DNA of 64,000 nucleotides from Isoetes taiwanensis (lineage: Eukaryota; Streptophyta; Lycopodiopsida; Isoetales; Isoetaceae). Of this stretch, positions 1 to 10,699 are shown piece after piece; the stretch's first letter is position 1, and every line of letters starts with the position of its first letter. A model generated the notes under the pieces. The model worked only from the letters and a program-made list of their open reading frames with translations. It made no database searches and was not told the origin of the DNA. The DNA lies in NCBI GenBank assembly GCA_021234155.1, contig JAJEKV010000048.1, forward strand, positions 584,359-648,358. Reading direction: 5' to 3'. A program made the translations under genes and the position numbers.

Positions 1-2133
1 TTGGTCGGAATGGGCTTGAGAAGAGCTCTAGTTTGATGCCAAGGAGGAAGAGAGGGCAGCCACGCTATCAAAGACGCAAAAATCCGCCAAAAATGGCCCT
101 AAACTGCGCTAGCCACCTTTTAATCTGCAAGTGATTAGGTGGGATCCCTCCTCGGGATCACACGCCCTCCGGATCCGAATCCTCCGGGATCACACCTCCG
201 GATCCCCAATCAAGGGTAAGACTATCCTGAGCCACGAAAATATAGGTTCACCATGTATAGATAATTCCCCATGTATTATTTAACCAATACTTCCCACATC
301 AAGTATCAAGTGTTTATGCTCTTGCACTTAACCTTTACACATAGGACGGTGTTTCCGTAATTGTACCAATTCATGATCAACTTCATAACCCTTATTGGTA
401 TTACAAACCAAAGTCATACTATGGAGCATCAATACAAGCCTGCACCATCAAGATGAGAAATAGAGCTCAAGCAGTATAAAAAGAGGGTCATATTCCCTAA
501 ATTCACCTCTCCTCCTCCTCCTCCTCCTCCTCCTCCTCCTCCTCCTCTTCTTCTTCGTACACGTTCTTACCCGGACTACAGTCACATTGAAGCACATGAG
601 TACATTAAAAGAACCTTGTTCAAGGCAAGAGCATATTTCCAAATATCCACCCTGGTTTTTTACGCCAGGCCACATCAGGCACTCTCCAAACCATAACCCA
701 TATAATTTGCCATAACATCTTACATCTGTACAATTGAATAATCTTACATCTTGTCACATAGTCTTACATCTATAAACTTATTCTTACATCTATAAACTTG
801 AATAGCAAATTGCACAGTATGAATTAATTTGAATTTTGAAAGTATACAGTATACAGCTTCATAATCTTCTCATATAATTTTACATTTCTAAACTTATCTT
901 ACATCTTACTTTGTTTGTAGCATTCAACTTAAATAATACCAATCTGTGCATATACAAGGTAGAACCACCACGTGCCTTAGCTCCAGGAGTTCCAATTTCA
1001 AATATTCCATGCTCATTCAAGTAAATGACCACCTAGCAAGCAAAATAGAGCCAATTGCAGGAGAGAACCCGTGCCAATCAATACACAATTAGCGTGAAAA
1101 CAGTAAATGTGCAAGGGCCAAAAGGTACATTGGGTCTCTCAGTTTATCACTGATCACCAATTGTATCCTTTTGCCCTGCGATGACGTTAACAAGAAAGAA
1201 GACTAGAATGGTAATATATTTAGCATTACAAGAAACTTATCGCGGCGGCCAAGGCCGCCGCGAACGTTTCTCTTCCCCAACTCGTCTATGCATGCTAGAA
1301 CATGCAGAATTTGAACCTGCATTTTGTTGCCTTGTCTTCAGTACCTACACGACAGAAGAATATTGATCATAACGACTTGTTACGGAAGATGTTTTGCATT
1401 AAATCAAAAGAGCATTTCTCTTCACTGAGATATCAAAAAAAGGGAGTATCTCATCATCTCAACTCACGACAAAGTAGATTTTTGTATCAAGACAAAAAGG
1501 ATCTCAGTTATGGGCTTGCAAAATTGAACTAAATGTGTCTAAGTTGGAGAACTGTAATCTCCAAATTATTTCCTAAAAAACGCAAAAGCCATGCCTTTGG
1601 GCGCCACAACCATTTGTTTTGTTCTATCCCACTTGCAAACGAAAAATGATAGTACATAAGATATTTTAGATAATACCAGCCTTGGATACAATAACGGGAC
1701 TTCAACTAAATCAACAGGGAAAACATACAGGAGTGGAACCTGTATTCTTGCCATACATTTTAGTGCCCTTGGGATAAGGAATTGTTGCTTTTAATTACGG
1801 AGCCCCTGTTGCTTACTCTAAATGACAACTTAAACATCCTTGGAGAACATTTTGAGGTAACAGAGTTACACCCTTTGTCTAAGCAGTGATAACAATCTTT
1901 GGAGACATGATGCCCCATGTTTCACTATCATACCTTGAATATCTAGAAACAATATGAGTTCAAAGCATGATAGGCCCTTAAAGTATTTTATCATGGAAAA
2001 AAGCCCTTACTTATCTTCTAACTTGGCTAAAGCTCAAACATTAAATGCTCTCAAAGTCCTTGTCATAGTTATAGTGCAACTTTTTAACTTCGTTTTCGAA
2101 GTGGGCTTCATTGGCCCCCTATAGAATTATAGA
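1..2133. other. AT-rich non-coding stretch
   Basis: I see no recognisable gene on either strand. Positions 120-200 are a short GC-rich patch with repeated GGATCC/GGGATCACAC words. Positions 717-798 repeat the word CTTACATCT several times. Open frames here are short and of low complexity. Confidence 0.5.
506..556. repeat. (CCT)n microsatellite
   Basis: About fourteen CCT triplets in a row, ending in CTT triplets. Minus-strand translation gives only an arginine run, so it is not taken as coding. Confidence 0.95.
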
Positions 2134-2142
2134 ATGACGAAG

Positions 2143-2272
2143 GGAACGCAATAAAGTTACCCTGGTTATGGGTTGTGGCACGATCATCACCGTGGGTTAT
2201 TCTACGGGATGGAATCACCCACCGTTGGGATTGCGCCATATCAGCATGACCAGGGTAACTTTATTGCGTTCC
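2143..2272. mobile_element. 130-bp MITE with perfect 24-bp TIRs and 9-bp TSD
   Basis: The first 24 bases (2143-2166, starting GGAACGCAATAA) are the exact reverse complement of the last 24 (2249-2272). The 9-bp word ATGACGAAG lies on both sides (2134-2142 and 2273-2281) and is the target site duplication. The internal 82 bp has no coding capacity. A 9-bp duplication is typical of Mutator-like elements, so a non-autonomous MULE-derived MITE is the best guess. The perfect arms suggest recent insertion. Confidence 0.9.
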
Positions 2273-2802
2273 ATGACGAAGGGTATAAATTAGTCTATTA
2301 TAGAATGATAAAAGTGTACAACATTGCAACAGTACCTTGCAATGCTTAAAGTACCTATTTTTGCTTTTTATCCTCACTTCCCCAGATTTAACTATAAGGT
2401 CCTGAACGCTACAACTTCTTTGCACACAATTGAGTTATTAAAATACGATTCTCATGGCCACTATGGCATCCTGGGTGTGCAAATAGTTTGTTATTCACAG
2501 TCAGAACAGCACAAAGCCTACTATAATAGCAAAATATAACTGATTTATGGACTGCGTTGTTAACGTTGTTCCAAATGCAACGCACAAAAACAATGTTCAC
2601 TCCGTTATCAAACACTTCGATCTCGTGATAGGGCCAGCTACTGATATTTAACATTTATCATAAAATTCTAACCTATGGATTAAAAGCCATTATAGCTTTA
2701 AGAAAGGGAGCCGATTTATCTTTGGCGGAATGTCAGTATATCTTTGCATCTATCCGTTCTTTCGCTTTTATACACTATGCTTGCATGCTGATATATAACG
2801 GC

Positions 2803-2933
2803 GGGGAAACTTTTCGAGAGCGGGAAGTTTCGTGAAGAAACTTGTCGGGCCAAGAAGCGGCGGCGGCTGGCGTTGGCAGCGGCGGCGCCGCCCGCCGTTT
2901 CTTCCCCAAACTTTCCCCGCTCGAAAAGTTTCC
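2803..2933. repeat. GC-rich foldback hairpin
   Basis: The left arm starts GGGGAAACTTTTCGAG (2803-2818). The right arm ends CTCGAAAAGTTTCC (2920-2933), its near-perfect complement. The pairing extends inwards through CGGGAAGTTT / AAACTTTCCCCG and GAAGAAAC / GTTTCTTC. The loop is a CGG-rich tract. Confidence 0.75.
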
Positions 2934-2935
2934 AC

Positions 2936-3512
2936 CGTAACCTTTAGGGACCTAGAAATTTCCTTTTAATCCTGTGTTTCCATGTTGATATTTGTGATTC
3001 CTGCTCTTGATCTGTGTTTTCTGTTGAGATTTGTAGAACAAATCAAGCAGATCTGTTGAAATCTGTAGAAAGAATCAAGCAAGCGAGGGACACGAAACGT
3101 CTGGCAGTGTACAGAATGGGAAGAATAGCTCAAACAGGGCAAATCCAGGTCTAATACTCTACACAAGAGCTTTGCTCCAAGATCTGGCTGGAATGGGATC
3201 AATAATGTAGATTTGCATGGCAAAAGAGATAAATCGAGTAGTAGCGGTTTCGATCATCGCTAGCAATGCCAAAAGAGCGAAATGAACAAGCCCCCTGTTT
3301 GCGGCAAAGCCTTGTTGCGAAAGCCCCATTGCGGCAAAGCTCAATTCCGGGCAGGAGAAACTACCTGATACATTGCTCAGGAAAGCTTCCCCGCTCAAAT
3401 CAAAACCACGTTTGGCGGCGCCACCAGATCGCCACCAAAAAATAGACCCAAAAGTTACCTAAAAAAAACCGACACTGAAATCGACGGAAATTTCCAGGTC
3501 CCTAAGGTTACG
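2936..3512. mobile_element. 577-bp inverted-repeat (MITE-like) element
   Basis: A terminal word of 27-28 bp beginning CGTAACCTTTAGGGACC (2936-2963) recurs inverted at 3486-3512 with one mismatch and one indel. The interior has no recognisable gene. It abuts the hairpin on its left, so the two may be one compound element. I found no convincing target duplication. Confidence 0.65.
3020..3083. repeat. 32-bp tandem repeat, two units
   Basis: Units 3020-3051 and 3052-3083 share the pattern TCTGTTGARATYTGTAGAA followed by AATCAAGCA, with few mismatches. It lies inside the 577-bp inverted-repeat element. Confidence 0.85.
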
Positions 3513-3619
3513 ATGCCATAAAAATCACATGCGATCAGCTAGTTTAGCCCCAAGTCGACCTTTGCCATTTTGTGAAAATGGCCGGTCTTGGCCTTATGAA
3601 AAAAAGACCTTACCTCTCA

Positions 3620-3684
3620 TTAATCGCCATTTGCAACTCTGAGTAAACCTTTTAATCGCCATTTGCAACTACAGAGTAAACCTT
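3620..3684. repeat. 32/33-bp tandem repeat, two units
   Basis: TTAATCGCCATTTGCAACT...GAGTAAACCTT occurs at 3620-3651 and again at 3652-3684. Confidence 0.85.
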
Positions 3685-5785
3685 TGGAGTTTCTACAAAT
3701 CGCCCAACCTGTAAAACAGGGATCCGCTTTTGGAATCCATTATCTTGATCAATCGATTGAATGGGCCGGAAACAAAATACCACGTTTTTTCATTTTAAGG
3801 AGGAGTTTTATGCGAAACCCAGTGCAAACCTTCTCCAATACCCGCTTCCAAGCATCATTCTCTCATCTCATTCCAAATCCAATAAGAATAAGGCTTCCGG
3901 CTATGGCCTCCTTGCAAGAAATCGAGGCGGAGTCTCGATCTAGACATGGGATTTGAAAGCCTCCGCCATTCTTTGTAGCTAGTCCATTCGAAAGCCTCCT
4001 TTCAAAAATCGGTGCTATTCTCCATAGCCGACTATTCAGCGCCTTAGGATCTTGGAGGCATAGCCATTTGGAATCTGGGCTGCAGTCCGGGCTACCAATG
4101 GACTTGCGAGAATAGCTTTAGAAGTTTTTACGTAGCTTCGAGCCAAATCAGATGGGAAAATTTAGAAGTTTTCTATGCTTCCGTTAATGTGGTGATGCCT
4201 CCTCATGTGAAAATTTCGATCATCTCGCCTCATGAGAACTAGAAAATGAAAATGATGATGGGGTTGGATGCCAAAGAAGCTTCTTGCGACGACCAAAGAT
4301 CCATGATTCATTCTTGAAGCATTCTTGCATATGATTCCACATAAGTGCAACTGCGGCAAAAAGCATGAACGATTCAAGAATGCATGAGCGATTCAAGAAC
4401 GCGAGCTCTTTCCGCTATGTTTTTCCATCGCTTTCCTCTTTCTTTTTTGCTTCCCAACTAGGTGTATCTCGTAGAGGACTGGCTATGGCGATTAGGGAAG
4501 GAAAAAGGAGGAATGGTGGCCCCCGTACGAATCGGGCCTGTCGGTAGAAACGAAGCATGGAGAAGCGCACAGCCAGAAGTTGGGGTCCCAAGAAGCGCAC
4601 TGTAGAAACCGATTGAAGAAGCTGAGGATCTGAACAGAGGATAGATATGCTCAACTCAAGGCTGCAGAGAAGATCAGGAAGTCGATCTGTAGAAGTTGAT
4701 CTGTAGAGGTGGAAGCATATAGGAGAGGTTGCTTGTGGAGCACGAAAGAAAGATTGCTTGCAGGGGAAGAAAGAAAAGGGGCGTAGCCGCAATCTCAGAC
4801 AGCAGGGAGAGCACGATGACATTTAATGCGATTACACTGCTTAGATCTCTGTAGATCTGGCATTCAATGTAGATATTCCACCTCCAGAGCAGAATCATCC
4901 TCTCGTAAGCAATCAATCAGCCGCAATCTCGCAAGCACAGAGAGCACGGTGACAATTTTTCATTTTTATTTTTTTTTTAATTTCTTATAGGGCACGTGTC
5001 ATGCCCACATTTTTTTCCAGGGTGGAAATATTAGGCTCAAACAGAAATTGTACCTGCTTTATATATTATTTAGCATTATAGACTTTTCAATTGATCTCAA
5101 ACATAACCATAAGACAAGAACTAATTTCTTAGTCCCAAATCTAGCTGGTTACCTTGATTCTTAAAGTATGAAGTGCAAGGGAGCATAAACAGCATTGTAT
5201 AATAAAGTATAATATATTTAACCTTTTACGCTGCTCGAATTTCATGTAGCATTTTATCCTTTGCATTTCTGCATTTTTATACCAGAATTTTAAGTCTTGT
5301 AATACGCCATGAAATATCACCCAAGGCTTCCTCTATAATTTCGGAATCACTTGTAGCATAAAGACTATTATGAAAGTATGGAGATGGAATCTTTCTTTAA
5401 AAACTAGGCATTTCAATCTGTTAATAACATATCTAGATTAACGGCATATGGCATTATCACATATATGCATTAGGCATTTTAATAAAATCATGGAAGCATC
5501 AGATCAAACAACATGTAATACTTGTTTCTCAATTTAGAACTTGTGCTTTAAAAACACAATATAGCTTTATCTATTGGAAATATAAACAAGTTTCATTCCT
5601 GGAATTATTATCTCAGACACATCAAAAATGCTAAAAGTGAACCTGAGTTTAAGCGCTCCATTAACATTCATTTGCATTTGAAAACTTAGCATAACATTTG
5701 TACAATTGCATCATATTGCATCTCTATAACTTATTTCTAGAGAAACCAATTCCCTCAATCCCATGCTTATTCAACAACATAACCA
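3685..5785. other. Non-coding stretch, no gene recognised
   Basis: A minus-strand open frame of 135 codons (4415-4822) is rich in Ser, Leu and Arg, has no recognisable motif and lies in repetitive GAAG/GTAGA-type sequence. I do not call it. The rest is AT-rich with T and A runs. A short tandem word (GATTCAAGAA) occurs near 4370-4400. Confidence 0.4.
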
Positions 5786-5788
5786 TAC

Positions 5789-5817
5789 TAATAATGGTGC
5801 CCAGCATTGCTGGGCGT
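5789..5817 (-). mobile_element. Helitron-type 3' terminus (degenerate)
   Basis: On the minus strand a perfect 17-nt hairpin (GCCCAGCAATGCTGGGC, 5799-5815) is followed by seven bases and then TTAG-T. Helitrons end in a short hairpin, a few bases and CTRR, with host T next. Here CTAG has become TTAG. The same terminus, with CTAG intact, occurs at 39763 and 57231. The element body would extend to higher coordinates, over the RRP4-like gene; its 5' end was not located. Confidence 0.6.
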
Positions 5818-5857
5818 AAGTTGAGAGCCTATAAATACTTTGGGCTGTAGTAAGAAA

Positions 5858-6290
5858 AACCCTTTCCCTTTCCCTTTTCCCTTCCCTTTCCTTTTCTCTT
5901 TCCCTTTCCCTTTCCCTTTCCTTTTTGCTCTATCTCCCATTTCACGTTTTCTTATTTTCTCTATACTTTTTTTCTTTTCCTTTTTCTCTCGTTTTTCGCA
6001 CATATTTCCTTCTTTTCGCATCCCTTTCCTTCCTTTCCCCCTTCTCTTTTCCCGATAATATATTTCCCTTTCCTTTTGCTCATTTCTCCACCTTTTTCCT
6101 TCTCTCTTTTTTCAACCTTTCCCGTTTTCCATGCATTCTCTTTTCCCCACCCTTTTTCCATGCCTTCCGTTTTTCCATTTTTCATTTTTCTCGTGCTTCC
6201 CCTTTTCCTGTGCAGTTCTACTTTCATTTCTCCCTTTCTTTTTCTTTTTTCTTTTGTTTTTTTCCCTTTTCCATGTCTTTTGCTCCATGC
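5858..6290. repeat. CCCTTT-type pyrimidine tract
   Basis: About 430 bp is almost entirely C and T on the plus strand, starting as near-perfect CCCTTT hexamers and decaying rightwards. Open frames of 70-150 codons on both strands here are low-complexity by-products (Phe/Pro/Ser on plus, Lys/Glu/Gly on minus). It ends just before the first recognisable RRP4 exon and may be intronic or 5' flanking. Confidence 0.85.
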
Positions 6291-6299
6291 CTGACTGAA

Positions 6300-8108
6300 T
6301 ATGGAGTTGCAGCATTCGCCTCTTCATTCGTCACTGTTGGTGATACAATTCCTGGGGATCAAGAAGCTGGATACCTCAAGTAAGTTATTTCTCGATTCTC
6401 ATGCCTCGGAATTCATCTGTCATTTTTCTGCAATAAGTTGGATGATTGATTTATACAGGGGACATGGAACACATGTAGTGGACGGACAACTCTTAGCAAT
6501 ATGCGGAGTAGTCGAGAGAGTAAATAAGTTGATCACTGTTCGACCACTTCGTGCCAGGTTTCTTTTGCATTTTTTTTTTTTTCATTTTCAAGCCAAAGTA
6601 AATGTGCATGCGGTTATGCTCATATTACGTACCCATTTTTGCTACAACTTTCGGATATAATGCTTCTCACTTCTCCATTTTAGATATAATCTATTTGGGG
6701 ATGTTGTTATTGGTCGCATAAGCCCGAGGAGGTATTGCTTGCGAAGTCTTATAAATGGAGAGATCGATGAACATTTAGTTGGCTTATTGTTTTGCCAAGT
6801 GTGGATAGTTAGTCGCGGTTCTTGGTAGAAAAGCCCACCGCTTGGTTGGAGCTAGACACCAAGATATTGTTGGGACGGTGTAGAGAGCTTCGAATCCTCG
6901 GGATTCTTCTATCAAAGGAACGCATGGTTCATCTTGATGTCAAGATGGTAGAAACAATCTTCATAGTAACCAAGTCAACAAATCATCCGGTGGCACCCAC
7001 ATTTTGGGTTAATGATTTTTCATTGTCACAATTTGTCACCATTATGTTGTAGGTGGCAAGAATTGATCATAAAATGTACAAGGTCCACTCCCTACCTTTG
7101 AAAAAAAAATTATATATGCTAGGCACTCACGGTAATATAAAGAGCGTGAAAAGAAACACCAAATTCATCCATGTTGTTTAGAAGTTGTGCAAGACCGGAC
7201 CACGCAAATGCGGGTTGGGCGAAAAGGTGGAAAGTGGACATTAATTCAAAGCATGATGCATAGGCTGATGTTGTCGGTATCAACTTGCGAGAGGCATTCA
7301 AGGTTGAGTTGATTTCTCATTTTGTCTTTTATATTGTCATATCTCATGCGGATCTTTTATTATGCTCCTTATAGAGGCGTCTTGCTTTGTAGATGGCCCG
7401 AACATGTGGCTTCTTTATGAAGAAGATGATCTTATAAGTGTAAGGACTCCTTTGTTTGGTGATCATGTTTGTTCTTTTTTGAAAAATCACTAAGCTTTAC
7501 GCATTTTGTGCGGTCGAGGTCTTGGCCGTACATCAAGAAGGGACAGTTAATCTACACACTCGAAGCTTCAAATATGGAAAGGTTGCAATTTTTTCGTTTC
7601 GGTAATTTCGCTCTTGATCTATGGATTTTTTTCGGTGATATGCGGTGGAGAAGGGGCAAACTAGTCAAAGTTCCCGCATACTTGATTAAGCGCTTTGGTC
7701 GGCATTTTCATCGCTTAGATCAAGATCGCGGAGTTGGTGTTATCTTCCGGCAATGGCTATGTATGGATTTCATGCCATCTTCAATCTGAGTGAATGATCG
7801 GATCTCCTTAGTAAGACCCACGAGGAGCATCGGGCAACAAAGTATGCCGATCATCCAATTATTGGCAAGGGTAATCTTCCTTTAGCTTTCGGGCCATGGT
7901 TCCTTTAGAACTAAGAGAAAAAATATGTAGACTTGCAAATTGCGTAAGGGTGCTTTCAGCAGATTGAGCTTTTAATTTATCCCGCATCCGTTATAAATAT
8001 TTATGAAGCTAGCATTGAGTGGGGGATGGACATCAAAGACATGCTTTCTCAGATTTCTACGTTAAGGTTGTAGAGTTGGAAGCTAGTCGTCGGAGTAAGA
8101 AGGGGTAG
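6300..8108 (+). pseudogene. RRP4: Exosome subunit RRP4-like gene, frames broken
   Basis: RRP4 is an S1/KH cap subunit of the RNA exosome, which trims and degrades RNA in nucleus and cytosol. The first exon recognised ends at 6379 and reads VTVGDTI...GYLK. After a GT-AG intron, exon 6459-6557 reads GHGTHVVDGQL...CGVVERVNKL and ends RPLRAR. An exon from 6684 reads NLFGDVVIGRI. Later pieces match the family in changing frames: EEDDLIS (near 7430), VEVLAVHQEGTVNLHTRSFKYG (near 7510-7580), KLVKVPAYLIKR with HFHRLD (near 7660-7720), GNGYVWI (near 7750), RLANCVRVL (near 7930) and IYEASIEWGMDIKDML (near 8000-8045). The stop is at 8106-8108. Several one- or two-base shifts and a TAG interrupt it: either a pseudogene or a poor consensus. 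The true N-terminus was not found. It converges on TPK with 538 bp between stops. Confidence 0.75.
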
Positions 8109-8646
8109 TTTTTGGCTTTGATGTGGCCCTGAATGGTTAACTTGTTGGGTCCTACATAAAATCAGTAGCCACCAACCTGAAAGCTAAGCAATTTCTCCTA
8201 TATTATATCCGAATTGTCTTTCGCCTATATTATATCCGAATTGTATTTATGTTAAAAATGGCGGTGCTATTATGCCTTTTATTTGCCACACCAAGCAATA
8301 CTCAGGTAATTAAAAAAACCATTTAGACTTTTACCAATCAGCAACAAAGAAGGATCTATTCAAACGTGCATTGTCGGAGATAAAAGTGCAACCAGATTAT
8401 GTTATAGATAAAGCGAAGGGTTTTAATTTTTTTAACTTGCAGCAACAGGAATAAGAATTATTAACATATACAACCGATGGCCCAATTTCGTTGGTATTTA
8501 GATTAGGTTAACGATTCAAAATTTTTGGATCGATTGGATCACTGTGGAAAAATTAGATCAAAGGTGCATCTCACTTGTGAGGAAGTTGTTTGTTGTCGAT
8601 GCCATGAAGTATACAGGTCAAACCCAATAAAGAGAGCCTTTACATT
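8109..8646. other. Convergent intergenic spacer with a short tandem duplication
   Basis: Spacer between the RRP4-like stop and the TPK stop. CCTATATTATATCCGAATTG occurs twice in tandem at about 8198-8245. Otherwise AT-rich, presumably holding both 3' UTRs. Confidence 0.6.
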
Positions 8647-10699
8647 TTAAAAACGTTTCAGTTCTGTTGTCCAAAGTAAGTCTGCATCAGAAGTTATTGT
8701 CACCCTCTGTGCATCCAAAATATTAGATGTACTAATAAGGGATCCAAAAGACATGGCAGTTTTATCTGTCATAAAATGCAAACTAGTGAGCTCCAGCTAT
8801 GTCTCATGCAGATAAACAGGAAATATCTTACTTAAATTCCAGCGGAGTCCTGTGGTTGTGGTGCTTGTTGAAGGAGCACCAATAGGTATAATGCCACAAT
8901 GTGGACCTTCAAAAGCCGAATCTATAATTATCTCATGAACATGGTGCCTGGGAAGCAGCCGAACCAAATTCTCATCATTGACAAGTACGATACGAAGATT
9001 GGGAAAACAGTGCAAAACGTTGAGGTTTGCCATTTCATGAGCAAGCCTTCCACCAAATGCTCCTAAAACAGTTACATTGAGCTGCACACACTTTCATGTT
9101 TTGGTATTAGACTATCATCCCAGATATAAGTTACTACCCACCTTTCTGAAGTTTTCCTCGACAAAGGAGACACATTTGTGCAGATCTGTAGTATCTTGAT
9201 CATCTGACTTATCTACTACAATAGTGCCCTGCAATAAGTCTTAGGTGTTAGCTGCTGTGTCCACAGAATTTTATAGCTTGCAACCATTTAAATCAAATAC
9301 TCGTTAGTAAGATAATAAGAATGAGGTTTATCCCCAGGAAATCAAGACAAGGTGCAAATCATACTCCAGCTCAGATTATCATTAAGTACCTTAATACTTT
9401 TTGAAAACATTTAAGGCTGCAACGATGCAAAGCAAACTGATTACAAACAGTTCACGTTTTTGCTTGTACAAGTCTGCTCTTCAGCCCAAAACGGAACTAG
9501 AACCATTGTTGGAATATTTTTAAGTTTCCATGGATCAACATAAGCAACCAATGCAGCAAACAATTACAAATGTGCAGCACTTCTAATGGAGGATGAATCT
9601 GGCCCCACAAGCTCAGCTCCATGATCAGTCTGGTAAATGCCAAGGATCAAACAAGCCTCATGTACATTGGCAAATGTTTACCTTATGACTTAAAAATAGC
9701 AAAAGCAAATGATGGATTGTTAGGATGCAACATCAGATAAATAGCAACTTCATAATAATAAAAATAATCAACACTATATAACAAACCTTCCCTGGTGTGG
9801 AAAGGATGGTCCAATGGAAAAAAAATGACAGATGCACATTTCAGCAGTGTGAGTAATGGAGACAAATTTTAACAGTGAATCAATGATATTACAACAAAGA
9901 AATATTTTAGTCAACATAGAAAGATCATCATAATACCTTGAGAGCATAATAATTCTTGATATCCTTATCAATGGAATCCAAGTCTCCAACTATATAATCT
10001 GGAATATACCTACCCAAATAAAAATTGGGTTACTTCCCTTAATCTAAGGCAATGCCTTCCTACCTATGGTATCTATTGTGTGGCAACAAAGAATCCTGCA
10101 TCTTTGAAACGTTTGCCCCTTAAATATAATCTTATTTAGAGCATTTGCAAGGTAAAGGTTTTCTGAAAACCGCTAGAGGGATTATTTCTTCTATGATATA
10201 TAATCAATAAGCTATGTTCCATGATTGATCTTGCTAATACAGTTTCTTGGAATAGTTTTCTTAGCATCAATCAGAAATTTCATAGAATAAACAAATATGA
10301 CATCAATAATAATAGACTTGCCTTTGGCGGACACCTTCTTCGTCCTCTGCTTTTAGCAGTGCAGGTACCTCGTTGAAAAGCCTGTTGGCTCCTCCATCAG
10401 CACAAACCCGGAGTCGGGCTGTATAGTTGCAGCAAGACATTAATATCCCTAGTTTCTAAATCACAGATAAAACAAATCTTAACACTTTTCTCTATTATTA
10501 TTACACTGACACATAATGCCAGTTGCAAAAATGAAAAATGAGAAGGAAAAGGTAGCAAGGACTCACCTATGTTCCAGAAATGCGGGGTAAGACGAACCAA
10601 GGGCTGGTTAAGCACAATTAATGCAAAGGGAGAAGGTGAAACACTGAGCGTAGAAGAATTTGGAGTGGTTGTGGGGAAAAAATCAGAGACGTGAAGCAT
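8647..10699 (-). CDS. TPK: Thiamine pyrophosphokinase, six exons
   Basis: TPK transfers pyrophosphate from ATP to thiamine, giving the cofactor thiamine pyrophosphate; the plant enzyme is cytosolic. Exons on the minus strand: 10699-10567, 10418-10322, 10009-9937, 9228-9142, 9081-8832, 8765-8647. They join in frame to 252 codons, near the usual 240-265. Motifs in order: FALIVLNQ (about residue 25), LRVCADGGANRLF (about 47), YIPDYIVGDLDSID (about 78), DQDTTDLHKC (about 110), LGAFGGRLAHEMAN (about 135), EGPHCGIIPIGAPSTSTTTTG (about 185), GSLISTSN (about 220) and DADLLWTTEL near the end. The ATG at 10697-10699 is the first methionine giving the family N-terminus. The second intron has a GC donor (AAAG|GCAAGT); the others are GT-AG. 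The usual Asp of GGR-x-D-H is Ala here, a one-base change that could affect activity. Confidence 0.93.

Noticed and set aside
448-675. Minus-strand frame with an arginine run, like a basic nuclear protein
   Set aside because: The arginines come from the (CCT)n microsatellite; no supporting motif.
4415-4822. 135-codon minus-strand frame as a gene
   Set aside because: No recognisable motif, Ser/Leu/Arg-biased, and lies in locally repetitive sequence.
5788-6383. Open frames of 70-152 codons on both strands over the pyrimidine tract
   Set aside because: Pure Phe/Pro/Ser/Leu or Lys/Glu/Gly composition caused by the CCCTTT repeat. Only the last ~30 codons of one frame (VTVGDTI) match RRP4.
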